From positions 186,001-250,000 of the forward strand of contig JAAFAI010000004.1 of NCBI GenBank assembly GCA_018222405.1: 64,000 nt of DNA, given 5' to 3'. Below, piece by piece: positions 8,955-18,481 of the stretch (positions within the stretch are counted from its first letter, which is position 1; each line of letters opens with the position of its first letter). This DNA comes from Gammaproteobacteria bacterium (GTDB lineage: Bacteria; Pseudomonadota; Gammaproteobacteria; Enterobacterales; Alteromonadaceae). Below the pieces are notes generated by a model. The model was not told where the DNA came from. It worked only from the letters and a program-made list of their open reading frames with translations, and ran no database searches. The translations under genes were made by a program, and so were the position numbers.

Positions 8955-11900
8955 GTGAAACAATTATCATTGATCACACGTGCTGTTAGTGTCATTTTGC
9001 TGGCTAATGCCTCGCTTGCAGCCGCTCAGCAGATCTCGCCGACATCGGTCAATAAACCCATTCATCGCCTCAACCCCACAACAAGCCCAATAAAAAACCA
9101 GGTTGATGGCCCCCAGATCTATATTATCCAGTTGCATGAGCCCTCCGTTGCCCAGTACAACGGCGGTATAAAAGGTTTTACGGCAACCAATCCGAAAACC
9201 CGTTTACAGACATCACGAGTATCCGAAACCAACCGCGGAAAACTGGATGCTTCTGCCAGTCACGTCACGGCTTATCGTGAGTATTTGCAACAGCGCCAAC
9301 ATACCGTACTGGGTAAAATTGCCCAAATTACCGGTCAGGCCAGCGCCACTCGACAGTTGCAGTTTGCCATTAACGGTATGGTTCTAGAGCTAACACCAGC
9401 ACAAGCAGAAAAGGTCAAAGCACTCAGCGGTGTTAAATCGGTAGAAGCCGACCGCAAGCTTAAACTCAGCTCTGATACCAGTCCGGAACTAACCGGCGCA
9501 ACCGGGGTGTGGGCCGGCGCTACTTTGGCTGGCACCAGTGCACTGGGCGAAGGCACGGTGGTAGCTATATTTGATACCGGCATTAATACTGATCATCCTT
9601 CGTTTGCCGCCACCGGCGATGATGGATACACCCATACCAACCCGCTTGGCAGTGGCAACTACCTGGGCGACTGTGCGGGCAGTTATCCATCCCTATGTAA
9701 CGATAAACTGATCGGGGTTTACAGTTATCCGTTAATTACCAATCAGTACGCCGATACCGACGTCTTCCCGCCGGGATTACCCCGCAACGGTGAGGATTAT
9801 AATGGCCACGGCTCCCATGTAGCCGGTACCGCAGCAGGCAATATTTTATACGACGTCCCCTCTGTAGGACTGGCGTACGACCTGGAAGAAAGCGACGGTT
9901 ATGTCGGTGAATTCACTTTTGATCAAATCAGCGGTATTGCCCCCCACGCTAATATCATTTCCTTCCAGGTCTGTTTACCCGGCGAAAACGACGATGAATA
10001 CAACGGCTGTTACGCTAATCTGGCAGTAACTGCAATTGATGATGCTATCGCCAGCGGTGTGGTAGACGCGATCAACTATTCTATTTCCGGCGGTGATGAG
10101 GTTTGGGGCAATACACTCAGTGAAGCCTGGTTATCGGCCAATAATGCCGGTATTTTTGTCGCGCATTCTGCGGGAAATGACGGCCCGGATGCATCGACCA
10201 GCGATAAACTATCCCCCTGGCTTACCCCGGTCGCCGCCACCACCCATGGCAGAACCCTGGATCTTTCTAAATCCATTGGCAGTTTTACCGGTGGTTCCGG
10301 TGCACCCGCAACCATCAGTGGGCAAAGTAATACCGGTGCTATCACGGCAGATATTGTGTATGCCGGCAACTACCCTAACGCCAACGATCCAAGCGGCGAT
10401 CCCGCCCAGTGTCTTGAGCCTTATCCGGCAGGCACATTTAATGGCGAGATAGTGGTTTGTGATCGTGGCGATATAGCCCGTATACAAAAAGCCATTAACG
10501 TGTCACAAGGCGGCGCTGGCGGTTATGTGCTGGCTAACGTAGAAGGCGGCGCAGAAAATCTGGTGCCCGACGAATACGTTATTCCCGGGATCCACATTGC
10601 TGCAAACGATGGCGACAACTTAAAAACATGGCTTGCCTCTGGCAATAATCACCGTGCCACCATTACTGCAACAGCAGGCATCCGCTCGGTAGACAGCAAC
10701 CTTGCCGATAAGGTCGCAAGCTTCTCCTCACGCGGACCTAACACTCAGTTCAGCACATTGTTGCCGATGATAAGCGCACCGGGCGTAGATATTTACGCGG
10801 CTTACTCTGATGAGCATTATGGTCATGAAACCACCGGCCCAGCCCCGGCGGACTTTGCTTATCTGGACGGTACGTCCATGGCGTCGCCCCATGTGGCCGG
10901 TGCGGCATTGCTGCTACGCGAGTTGCATCCGGATTGGAGTGCGGATGCCATTCGATCGGCGCTGATGATGACAGCCGAAACCGATATTGGCTTAAACGGC
11001 AGTACCGCTCAGGCTAACTGGCTGGATATGGGGGCCGGTCGTATTCAGATAGACGCAGCCGCCAATGCCGGGTTAATTATGGAAGAAACTCAGGCTAACT
11101 ATGAGGCAGCGGATCCGAACAGCGGCGGTGAGCCTAAGACGCTCAATATTCCGGCCCTGGTTGATAATAACTGCCTGATCGAATGTACCTGGCAGCGCAC
11201 ATTTACCGCGACCCGTAATGGCACCTGGACATTCGGTCTGGATGATATGGACAGCGGTCTGGCCCTTGAAGCTCAACCGGCCAGTATGACGTTATCCGCA
11301 GGGCAATCGCAAACCGTATCCTTCACGCTAAGTACCTGGAATGTGGCTGACAACGACTGGGTATATGGTGATGTGCTCATTAATGGTAATGGTAATAACC
11401 CTCAACATATGCCTGTCGCAGTGGTTGCTTCTAACGGCAACTTTCCGGACTTTGTAGAGCGTACCAGTCATCGGGATGCGGATTCTGCGGTCCTTGAAGA
11501 CTTGTTGGCTATTGAAATTACCGATTTCACTTACGAGGTAACGGGCCTGACTATGGGGACCAAGGTGTCTGGCAATGTTGCCCAGGACAGCGATCCCAGC
11601 GATTTTTACGATAACCTGAATGACGGTGTGTATACCCTGGATGTAGTGGTTGAAGAAGGTACACCACGGTTTGTGGCACAAACCACCGAATCAAGTGCAC
11701 CGGATTTGGACTTGTATATTGCCTATGACAACGACGGCGACGGCATTTTTGACGAAGATGAGCTCCTCGCCCTTAGCGCCGGTTACAGCTGGAATGAATA
11801 CATCAGTATCGAGTCACCACCAGCCGGCACCTACCGGATATATGTCCACAACTTTACCGGCAGTGCCCTGCAGCAAGACAGCTTTACCCTCGACTACGCC

Positions 11901-13757
11901 CTGGTAGGTAGTAGCAGCGACGGTTCTCTGAGCATTGATGCTCCATCATCCGTAGCCTTACGCGAGTCTTTCGATATGCGTTTATTATGGTCTTTGGACA
12001 GCAGCATTCCGGGCGATCGGTTTTACGCCAGTGTTGCCCTGGGTAGTAGTGCACAAACGCCGGATAATCTGGGGATTATTCCGGTAGATATTATCCGCGG
12101 TGAAAACGATGTGCAGTTGGCGGTAGATGGCAGCGCTCGCGTGTCGCCGGGCGATACGGTAGATTACACGGTAAATGTACTGGCCAACACGGGTACCGAA
12201 GATCGCAACTACGAAATTGACGTAACCATTCCCGAAGGTACCAGCGTGGTTGCTGGCAGCGTTACAGATGGTGGCGCCGTGAACGGTGATACCATTAGCT
12301 GGTCGATTACCCAGAGCGTCACAGCGGGTGTATCAGGCTATTCGGTTACCACACCCGAAACAGACGGTCAGTGCCGGGTTGATACCAATAGTAATGATGG
12401 CTACATCGATTTGTCAGCACTGGGTTATCAGCCTTTACAAGGCAGAGAACTGCTCGCCTCCTTCCCGGTTGCGGTTAACGTATTAGGCGAACAATGGAAT
12501 GGTATTGCGGTATCGTCCAAAGGTTTTATTACGCCTGCATCCGCTGCCGTTAACACTTTCCCTGCTATCAACCGTATGCTGGCCGATGAGTCTTACAGCG
12601 GTGCCGTATTAGCGCCACTATGGCGAGACTGGTCTTTCAGTGATGACACGGGCTCAGGGATCACTGTAGCGACCCTTGATAACGGCGCCACAACGGTTGT
12701 TGAATGGAAAGGCTTACAATCTGGCGGTCATAGTGCCGATATGCAGGTTATCCTGAATCATCATGCCAGCCCCGGTGAACCCAGTATGATTTATGCCTAC
12801 CGGAATGTCCGCAGTGGCACTGAGTCATTAGCCGGTACTGTGGGATGGCAGGATCAGGACGGTAAGCTGGGCACTACCCTGGCCTTTAACTCTGCCAATG
12901 CCAATAACCCCGGTGGCGAAGTAGAATCGCTTATTCAGTCGGGAACGGTGTTATGTCTGACACCACAAACGTTCACCTCTGCTATCGGACCAGCAGATCT
13001 TGATTTCAGTCTGCAGGTAGACGCTAACGCCGAGCTGACTGGCTCGCTGGCAGTGACCGTTGCTTCACAAGTACCTAATATTCCGGGGACTCGGGAAGAA
13101 ATTGGTGAAGTGAATACTGAAGTGCAAATGCACGCCGCACCAGAACTGCTTATCGACGGCAGTGAACAAGCGAGCATTAGCCTGACGGAATTACAGGCCT
13201 CAGTACTGCCAATCTCGGTTACCGATGCCAACGGCGACAATGTAAGCCTGAGTGTTGAGCAACTGAGCGGCCCGGCAGCTACAATTAGCGTGGCGGGCGA
13301 AGTGGTGACGGTAACACCCGCATCAGTCGACGCTGGCACAGCGTTACGCTTAAGGGTAACGGCCACCGATGAGTACGGCTTTACTGACACGGCTACGGTG
13401 GAGATTACGGTAACGCCTAATCAGCCTCCGGTACTGACCGTTTCGGCGCCATCCAGCGTGCAGGAAGGCGCAACCATCACCATAAGAGCCAGCGCTACCG
13501 ATCCTGAAGATGATGAGATTGTGTTTACTATTAATGGTGTTCAGGGCTCTACCTTCAGCTCTACCGCGCCGGATACCGACGATAGCACCTCAGTAAGCTT
13601 TACGGTTACCGCTACGGATGGTCAGAATACCGTTACCGAAACAGTAACAGTTACCGTGACTAATCGCCCGAGTGGCGGTGGCGGCAGCCTGTCACTGGTA
13701 TGGCTCGGTGGATTAATGGTAGCGTTAATCAGGCGCCGCAGAAAACGGGTACACTAA
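8955..13757 (+). CDS. Secreted subtilisin-like S8 peptidase with GlyGly-CTERM anchor
   Basis: A 1600-residue secreted serine protease. The GTG start at 8955 has GGAG 7 bases upstream and gives an ordinary signal peptide (LITRAVSVILLANASLAAAQ). An I9-type propeptide (about 50-165) precedes the S8 domain with Asp207 (FDTGIN), His285 (GHGSHVAGT) and Ser641 (GTSMASPHVAG). A PA domain is inserted at about 455-590. Downstream are a pre-peptidase-like beta domain (DLDLYIAYDNDGDG), a DUF11-like repeat and two cadherin/Ig-like repeats (GDNVSLSVEQL; PEDDEIVFTI). The protein ends with a GGGGS spacer, one hydrophobic helix and RRRRKR (about 1573-1600), the GlyGly-CTERM sorting signal cut by rhombosortase and linked to type II secretion. 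Monocistronic, with its own terminator. Confidence 0.9.
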   Translation: MKQLSLITRAVSVILLANASLAAAQQISPTSVNKPIHRLNPTTSPIKNQVDGPQIYIIQLHEPSVAQYNGGIKGFTATNPKTRLQTSRVSETNRGKLDASASHVTAYREYLQQRQHTVLGKIAQITGQASATRQLQFAINGMVLELTPAQAEKVKALSGVKSVEADRKLKLSSDTSPELTGATGVWAGATLAGTSALGEGTVVAIFDTGINTDHPSFAATGDDGYTHTNPLGSGNYLGDCAGSYPSLCNDKLIGVYSYPLITNQYADTDVFPPGLPRNGEDYNGHGSHVAGTAAGNILYDVPSVGLAYDLEESDGYVGEFTFDQISGIAPHANIISFQVCLPGENDDEYNGCYANLAVTAIDDAIASGVVDAINYSISGGDEVWGNTLSEAWLSANNAGIFVAHSAGNDGPDASTSDKLSPWLTPVAATTHGRTLDLSKSIGSFTGGSGAPATISGQSNTGAITADIVYAGNYPNANDPSGDPAQCLEPYPAGTFNGEIVVCDRGDIARIQKAINVSQGGAGGYVLANVEGGAENLVPDEYVIPGIHIAANDGDNLKTWLASGNNHRATITATAGIRSVDSNLADKVASFSSRGPNTQFSTLLPMISAPGVDIYAAYSDEHYGHETTGPAPADFAYLDGTSMASPHVAGAALLLRELHPDWSADAIRSALMMTAETDIGLNGSTAQANWLDMGAGRIQIDAAANAGLIMEETQANYEAADPNSGGEPKTLNIPALVDNNCLIECTWQRTFTATRNGTWTFGLDDMDSGLALEAQPASMTLSAGQSQTVSFTLSTWNVADNDWVYGDVLINGNGNNPQHMPVAVVASNGNFPDFVERTSHRDADSAVLEDLLAIEITDFTYEVTGLTMGTKVSGNVAQDSDPSDFYDNLNDGVYTLDVVVEEGTPRFVAQTTESSAPDLDLYIAYDNDGDGIFDEDELLALSAGYSWNEYISIESPPAGTYRIYVHNFTGSALQQDSFTLDYALVGSSSDGSLSIDAPSSVALRESFDMRLLWSLDSSIPGDRFYASVALGSSAQTPDNLGIIPVDIIRGENDVQLAVDGSARVSPGDTVDYTVNVLANTGTEDRNYEIDVTIPEGTSVVAGSVTDGGAVNGDTISWSITQSVTAGVSGYSVTTPETDGQCRVDTNSNDGYIDLSALGYQPLQGRELLASFPVAVNVLGEQWNGIAVSSKGFITPASAAVNTFPAINRMLADESYSGAVLAPLWRDWSFSDDTGSGITVATLDNGATTVVEWKGLQSGGHSADMQVILNHHASPGEPSMIYAYRNVRSGTESLAGTVGWQDQDGKLGTTLAFNSANANNPGGEVESLIQSGTVLCLTPQTFTSAIGPADLDFSLQVDANAELTGSLAVTVASQVPNIPGTREEIGEVNTEVQMHAAPELLIDGSEQASISLTELQASVLPISVTDANGDNVSLSVEQLSGPAATISVAGEVVTVTPASVDAGTALRLRVTATDEYGFTDTATVEITVTPNQPPVLTVSAPSSVQEGATITIRASATDPEDDEIVFTINGVQGSTFSSTAPDTDDSTSVSFTVTATDGQNTVTETVTVTVTNRPSGGGGSLSLVWLGGLMVALIRRRRKRVH

Positions 13758-13778
13758 CCAATCAATTCATAAATAATA

Positions 13779-13804
13779 GGGAGCTGTTAACAGCTCCCTT
13801 TTTA
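13779..13804 (+). terminator. Terminator of the subtilase gene
   Basis: GGGAGCTGTTAACAGCTCCC is a perfect 20-base palindrome (13779-13798), followed by TTTTT. It can also serve the small minus-strand gene that ends at 13825. Confidence 0.85.
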
Positions 13805-13824
13805 ATTGATTACGCGTAAACCGG

Positions 13825-14286
13825 CTAAGCATAATTTTGGTAAACGGCCTTTTTAATCAAATAGAACTGACACCAGACCATTACCGGCATGGCTACAAAG
13901 CTGTATATCAGCCACACATAGGCCGCTGACTGTTGTTCGGCAAAAAGTACCGCAATCAACGCATAGGACAGCCAGTAGACCAGTTGTATTTTGAGGCAAA
14001 CCGGGAAGCTCAGAACCACAATAGTATCGAGTACACCAGCTTTCTTATAACCAGAGCACGCCTTATAAACGCTCATAGCCCCCACATGAAACACAGCCAG
14101 TGTTGCGACATAGGAAGCAAAGGTCACAATATTCAGATAATAGGAATAGCCCAGAAAATACATCGGCAGCACCGTGGAGGCTATCTGCAGATAAAAACAG
14201 GCGATATAGTACTGAGCCTTTTGTTTCTGACTCAGTGCGTCACTGGCTAAGTCTGCGGCCAGTTGGTTAGTGTTCCAGATATGCAT
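13825..14286 (-). CDS. Hypothetical four-helix membrane protein
   Basis: I do not recognise this 153-residue protein. It has about four hydrophobic segments (roughly 27-50, 55-75, 87-113 and 122-143) and a polar N terminus. It is the last of the minus-strand small genes before the subtilase. The only upstream Shine-Dalgarno-like sequence is weak (GGAA). Confidence 0.6.
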   Translation of the reverse strand: MHIWNTNQLAADLASDALSQKQKAQYYIACFYLQIASTVLPMYFLGYSYYLNIVTFASYVATLAVFHVGAMSVYKACSGYKKAGVLDTIVVLSFPVCLKIQLVYWLSYALIAVLFAEQQSAAYVWLIYSFVAMPVMVWCQFYLIKKAVYQNYA

Positions 14287-14340
14287 TGTTAGTTAATTCC
14301 GTTTATCGCCTATCAATAATGGCTACACAGTAGTCCCGGC

Positions 14341-14697
14341 TCATTCGTGAACAATAGTTGAGAACCCACCGTAGATAAGGCGCTTTCCATCAAATGGCAT
14401 GGGATTATCGGGGTCGGGTTGCATTCTGGGATCATCCATAAGCGCTTTCCAGCCCTCATTCCGCGCTTCTTTGGACGGCCACACCGCCCAGGAAAACACC
14501 ACCACTTCTCCCTCTTTACACTGCACTGCCTTGTAAAACGAGGTGACTTCGCCCTCGGGAACATCATCTCCCCAATTCTCATAAATCTCGATGACCCCGT
14601 GTTCCTTAAATACGCTCGCGGCGATTTTAGCTTGCTCGGTATATTTGTCTTTATTCTCTGCTAAAACCGGGATTACGTAGCCATCTACATAAGTCAT
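14341..14697 (-). CDS. DUF1428 family protein (YbaA-like)
   Basis: The 118 residues match the DUF1428 family, small cytoplasmic proteins with a dimeric alpha/beta-barrel fold and no established function. Family signatures are the N-terminal YVDGYVIPV, the central YENWGDDVPEG and the C-terminal FDGKRLIYGGF. AAGGAAA lies 5 bases before the ATG. It stands alone among unrelated small genes. Confidence 0.85.
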   Translation of the reverse strand: MTYVDGYVIPVLAENKDKYTEQAKIAASVFKEHGVIEIYENWGDDVPEGEVTSFYKAVQCKEGEVVVFSWAVWPSKEARNEGWKALMDDPRMQPDPDNPMPFDGKRLIYGGFSTIVHE

Positions 14698-14793
14698 GGT
14701 GGTTTCCTTTATTCTGATCTAACAAAGCCCTGCAGGGAGCCGCTCAAACACCGTTTAAATTGAGGCTATCACAGGTATAAGGCTAAACAGTAG

Positions 14794-15342
14794 TTAATCT
14801 TTAAATGCCGAAACACCCCAGTAGCTGTTTGATTTTTGCAGCTGCGTTAGCCCATAGCGACGAAGATATTTTCTTAGGTGGATAATCAGATAGCCGTGTG
14901 AAAACAGAATGACTTTATCGTGTTGCTGGGCTAAAGCAATAAGCTCACTGGCGGCCAGCTGTGCGCGTTTTCTGGCCTGAGCATAAGACTCAAAACGCCC
15001 CTTTTTACCCAGCGTCCATAACGCGCGGTTAAGATAAACCCAGCTCCATGCCCTGATGGTAAAAGGCAGCTTATAGCGAGGTATGTCCATCTCACGAAAT
15101 AGCCTGGACTGATACTGTGGCGGACTACCGGAAAATATTGAGCAACTATGCACGGCTCGAGGCAGATCGCTCGAAACAAGATAATGCTCGTTGTATCTCG
15201 CCTGACTAAACTTACAGGGCAGACTCTGCTCTGAAACCAAGGAATGATTATAGTTTTTTACCCAGTTGGCAAATCCGGCAGCATTCAGCAGCGCATTGCC
15301 GGCTTTTTGTGGTCGGCCATGACGCACTAAAATAATTTCCAT
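14794..15342 (-). CDS. Histidine phosphatase superfamily protein
   Basis: A 182-residue member of the phosphoglycerate-mutase-like (branch 1) histidine phosphatases. The phospho-acceptor His is in the N-terminal LVRHGRPQ motif, and the second catalytic His in VILFSHGYLI about 150 residues later. The DLPRAVHSCSIF segment supplies the usual conserved Arg. The substrate cannot be inferred. It is shorter than metabolic mutases, as is common for broad-range phosphatases. Confidence 0.8.
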   Translation of the reverse strand: MEIILVRHGRPQKAGNALLNAAGFANWVKNYNHSLVSEQSLPCKFSQARYNEHYLVSSDLPRAVHSCSIFSGSPPQYQSRLFREMDIPRYKLPFTIRAWSWVYLNRALWTLGKKGRFESYAQARKRAQLAASELIALAQQHDKVILFSHGYLIIHLRKYLRRYGLTQLQKSNSYWGVSAFKD

Positions 15343-15407
15343 TACTTGCTGACACTCCCTTATCAGTTAATGACACCCTAACCACATGAAGTGTTAAACA
15401 CCGTGGT

Positions 15408-15914
15408 TTAGTGTTTATTATCCAGGCGACGTTCCTGGTTTTGCTGTTGCACTATTTTAGAGACTTTTGCTTTTTCCCATTTGGCACCAAAGGGCTCAAA
15501 AACATTAATCGCCAGGCCCGTAACTAGCGTAGCAAACGATAAGAAGACCACAATCAATGGGCCGGTATTCTCGCCACCGTTATAGTTTGGCAGCATAAAC
15601 AATACAAATACTGTGACTAAAAAAGCCGTGAAAGCATAAAAATACTTGATCGCTTTTACTTTTGCCTTTGCCTGTTCATGCATTTCTTTGCCGTGTTCAG
15701 AGCGCAAACTTTCTTCATTCCCTGGCTGATTATCCCGCTCAATCACGGACCTGAGATCATCCACAGAGATTTCAAATACGGATGCCAGTGATTTGAGCGT
15801 TTCCAAACCAGCGCCCTCGCCCTTTTCAACCCGTTGAATTGTGCGAACGTTTAAATTGCTTAATTGCGCCAGTTGCTCCTGCGACCAGTGCCGGGTAAGT
15901 CTTAATGATTTCAC
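15408..15914 (-). CDS. XRE-family transcriptional regulator with a 2TM domain
   Basis: The N terminus is a helix-turn-helix of the XRE/Cro type (WSQEQLAQLSNLNVRTIQRVEKG, about residues 11-33 of this start, written here as one motif). The C-terminal half has two hydrophobic segments forming a 2TM-type membrane domain (FYAFTAFLVTVFVLFML and IVVFLSFATLVTGLAI). I chose the GTG at 15914 because AAAGAGA lies 6 bases before it; an upstream GTG at 15959 lacks a site. Proteins of this layout are thought to be membrane-tethered regulators. A 7-bp inverted repeat lies just upstream and may be an autoregulatory operator. Confidence 0.78.
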   Translation of the reverse strand: MKSLRLTRHWSQEQLAQLSNLNVRTIQRVEKGEGAGLETLKSLASVFEISVDDLRSVIERDNQPGNEESLRSEHGKEMHEQAKAKVKAIKYFYAFTAFLVTVFVLFMLPNYNGGENTGPLIVVFLSFATLVTGLAINVFEPFGAKWEKAKVSKIVQQQNQERRLDNKH

Positions 15915-15970
15915 AGATATTCTCTTTATTGTTGTGAATGCCGAAACACTATACACCACCGGGGCTTAGT

Positions 15971-15999
15971 GGGTAACGACAACCAGCCGACAGTTACCC
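15971..15999. promoter_or_regulatory. Inverted repeat upstream of the XRE regulator
   Basis: GGGTAAC (15971-15977) and GTTACCC (15993-15999) form a perfect 7-bp repeat with a 15-bp spacer, 57-85 bases before the chosen regulator start. It could be its operator; binding is not shown. Confidence 0.3.
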
Positions 16000-16033
16000 G
16001 ACAGAGACTAAAAACCGGTCGGTTAAAATAACT

Positions 16034-16354
16034 TTATGACTTACCGACACAGGAATTTTTGCCACGTAACACCGTTAAAAACAAACCACCCCGAACCCGG
16101 TTTAACAGGGCAAAAAACGGGTATCCTAATGTTGCGAATAATATAAAAAAAAGGGGCATAGCTAGCAAGACGACGAAAAACGCACCAGGTGCTGGCGCTT
16201 CAATGCCTAACAATTGGAACAGTGCATAAAAACAGCAAAAGAATAGATCGAGAGATATCGCAAACACCGCGAATATCTTCACAATAGAGGGAAAGCTTAA
16301 CTGCACCCGGTTATGTTGTTTCAACTGAGGGCCACTCACAACGCCTGTTTTCAC
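16034..16354 (-). CDS. Hypothetical small membrane protein
   Basis: I do not recognise this 106-residue protein. It has two long hydrophobic segments (about 24-48 and 58-85) and a basic tail. The GTG start overlaps the stop of the upstream gene (GTGA), so the two are likely translated together. Function unknown. Confidence 0.55.
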   Translation of the reverse strand: MKTGVVSGPQLKQHNRVQLSFPSIVKIFAVFAISLDLFFCCFYALFQLLGIEAPAPGAFFVVLLAMPLFFILFATLGYPFFALLNRVRGGLFLTVLRGKNSCVGKS

Positions 16355-16584
16355 TCCCTGTTTATCCGCGGCTTTACCGTCGGTTTAGTTTTATTTAACG
16401 CGCTAAATATCTTATCGATGATCAGGTAAACAATCACTAAAACCATCAGCTTAGTGGCATAGTGAAACAAATCGGGTAATGAGGATATTGTAAATATGGA
16501 AATATCAAAAAAAGCGGTTCCCATTAATCCGGCGAGCTTTTCTATCATCACCATGACTATCAGGAAAGTAAACAATACCTTCAC
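16351..16584 (-). CDS. Hypothetical small membrane protein
   Basis: A 77-residue protein with two hydrophobic stretches (about 2-20 and 40-60) and a basic tail (KTKPTVKPRINRE). The GTG start has AAGGA 8 bases upstream. It is the first gene of a two-gene unit with the next one, which overlaps it by 4 bases. No family recognised. Confidence 0.5.
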   Translation of the reverse strand: MKVLFTFLIVMVMIEKLAGLMGTAFFDISIFTISSLPDLFHYATKLMVLVIVYLIIDKIFSALNKTKPTVKPRINRE

Positions 16585-16683
16585 GAAGAATAATCCTTTT
16601 CATCCCGTTTGAGTCGTATAGCTAATCACGACTGTATCCTTTTTTAAACTGCCCCAGGGGACTGATTGTCAATTACCGCTTGA

Positions 16684-17040
16684 TTAGCTCACCGAAATTG
16701 AATCAAACAAACTCATATACAATAATAATGTTACCGCCAAAATAAACGACGACAGCAAAGAAACCCCAATGGGTATAACAATTACCTGCCAGAGTTTGAG
16801 AACAAGAAATTTTCTTAACACAAAGCTGAATAACACTATCGACAATATCGTACCGGCGGGCTCTACCAGGCCCGAATAGTAAATCAGCAAGCCCGAAATG
16901 ACCTGTACTGTCAGAAAAGCGCAGGTAAGCATCAGGCTCCGTTTATTTAGCTGCTCAGTTACCTTCAGTAATCTAAGGGTAATCCGAAAACCCGTAAAAT
17001 TGCCAGCAAAGCTGGCGACTATAAATAATAATGGAAACAA
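16684..17040 (-). CDS. Hypothetical membrane protein
   Basis: A 118-residue protein with three to four hydrophobic helices and little hydrophilic sequence. The start shown is a TTG with a weak AGGG upstream, so the true start is uncertain. No family recognised. Confidence 0.45.
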   Translation of the reverse strand: MFPLLFIVASFAGNFTGFRITLRLLKVTEQLNKRSLMLTCAFLTVQVISGLLIYYSGLVEPAGTILSIVLFSFVLRKFLVLKLWQVIVIPIGVSLLSSFILAVTLLLYMSLFDSISVS

Positions 17041-17115
17041 GCAATTGCCCTGTTGTTGCTATGGAAAAACCGGCGCTAAACCAATGAGTGCTGATGATTC
17101 AGGATCTAGAAGTGA

Positions 17116-17502
17116 TCAGACATCTACTTTATATTGTAAATCCGCCGCCTTGTCACCGGTCATACCGCGAAAGCCCCATTGATATTTTTCCTGCTCCTTG
17201 ATGGTGATTTCAATATCGAGAGGCGAAATCCCCACAGTAGAGGAAATGGTCTTAAATAACGCTTTGATCAACGCCTTTTGTGTTTCTGGCGTTCTGCCCT
17301 TCATCATATTAATTTCGATGACGGTATACGCCTCTGTTCTGCCACCCGGGTAGAAAAAATCACTTTCATCAAGTGGCACAATTCGATGTGCCCGTTTATC
17401 TTCAGGCATACCCATAACCGATTGCATGCAGACGTGGATAGCATCAGACAATTCGCGCTTTATCGGGTTGAGATGTTTGTTAATTCCGTAAATAACTACC
17501 AT
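17116..17502 (-). CDS. Tautomerase family protein
   Basis: A 128-residue protein of the tautomerase/MIF superfamily (beta-alpha-beta fold). The core TVIEINMMKGRTPETQKALIKAL matches the second half of the 4-oxalocrotonate tautomerase unit in spirit, followed by ISPLDIEITIKEQ and WGFRGM. The usual catalytic Pro at position 2 is not evident (the sequence starts MVVIYG), so it may use another mechanism or a different start. Substrate unknown; neighbours give no clue. Confidence 0.7.
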   Translation of the reverse strand: MVVIYGINKHLNPIKRELSDAIHVCMQSVMGMPEDKRAHRIVPLDESDFFYPGGRTEAYTVIEINMMKGRTPETQKALIKALFKTISSTVGISPLDIEITIKEQEKYQWGFRGMTGDKAADLQYKVDV

Positions 17503-17600
17503 TATCTGTCCTTAGTGACTAACTGGCACTTTTCCCGTTGATTCAGGTTAACTATTGATGGCTAACTATTCGCCATCTCAAATCGGTGGCAGGGATAGCT

Positions 17601-18059
17601 TCAATCAGTCTCACCTGCACTGCTTTTGCCGAGAAATATCAAGCACTGTAAAAACCAATACAAGCAAGCGAGTACTAAAATCAGGCCGCCAAAGAGATTA
17701 AAAACAAACAAGCAAACCAAGGCTCCCGATACTACATAGCCATGGGTAAGATATCGAAACTGCCTGAACGTCCTGAAGCACGCTTTAGTCTCGTCATGCA
17801 TAAACCCCAGCGCATAAAATGTGACAGAGAAGATAGCCGCGCTTAAATACTGGTTATCAAATACATCAAAGCTCCAGATCATGGCTAACAATGGCATTAA
17901 GCCGATCCCCAGAAAACTTCTTAAATAAGGCAACGCGGACTTAAAGCCAATAGCGAGATGCGCATTCTGTGTTTTTTCAGACACAGTCCATTTAGCCAGA
18001 GCAAAAGGCAAAAACAAGAAGAAAGCGATTATGCCCAATGGAATTAATACAATTTCCAC
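17601..18059 (-). CDS. Hypothetical membrane protein
   Basis: A 152-residue protein with about four hydrophobic segments (2-22, 42-64, 68-85, 110-140) and a short acidic tail. It has a GTG start with no strong ribosome-binding site. I do not recognise the family. Confidence 0.5.
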   Translation of the reverse strand: MEIVLIPLGIIAFFLFLPFALAKWTVSEKTQNAHLAIGFKSALPYLRSFLGIGLMPLLAMIWSFDVFDNQYLSAAIFSVTFYALGFMHDETKACFRTFRQFRYLTHGYVVSGALVCLFVFNLFGGLILVLACLYWFLQCLIFLGKSSAGETD

Positions 18060-18107
18060 GGTTATTTTCTAATCGGTAAGCGCTTGTTCAGAAGTAAATC
18101 CATCTGT

Positions 18108-18422
18108 TTACTGATTTTCATCCCGGATCATATCGTTTGCCACTTCTAGCATAATAAGCACCTCGCACGGAGAATACTGTTCGAGTAAGGATACCGAACG
18201 ATAGTTTACCCATTCAGAGATCGGATCAAATTCATTTTTCTTTTTGAAGGTCAGTTCTTTTAACTGTACCAGGCATACGCCCTGCATTTTTGCGCCTTCT
18301 ACCACGTTCGCCTTAAGCGCAATTTTTTCATACTCTTTCGCCACCATGTCATATCTGTTGGTTGCAGATAAAGACGAAAAAGAAATTAATGTAAGCGCTA
18401 GCGCGAACAGAATTTTATTCAT
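18108..18422 (-). CDS. Hypothetical exported protein
   Basis: A 104-residue protein with a clear N-terminal signal peptide (MNKILFALALTLISFSSLSA, cleavage after about residue 20). The mature part is about 84 residues and contains two Cys that could form a disulfide. AAGG lies 9 bases before the ATG. No family recognised; a periplasmic location is inferred. Confidence 0.6.
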   Translation of the reverse strand: MNKILFALALTLISFSSLSATNRYDMVAKEYEKIALKANVVEGAKMQGVCLVQLKELTFKKKNEFDPISEWVNYRSVSLLEQYSPCEVLIMLEVANDMIRDENQ

Positions 18423-18481
18423 TTTTTAAACCTTAAAATATATAACGTCATTGGTCACAAAACTGGCAACGAGTAGTCGTA

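Noticed and set aside
14717..14785. ATCTAAC box near DUF1428 as a possible attC
   Set aside because: No matching R' box or paired arms occur within a normal attC distance.
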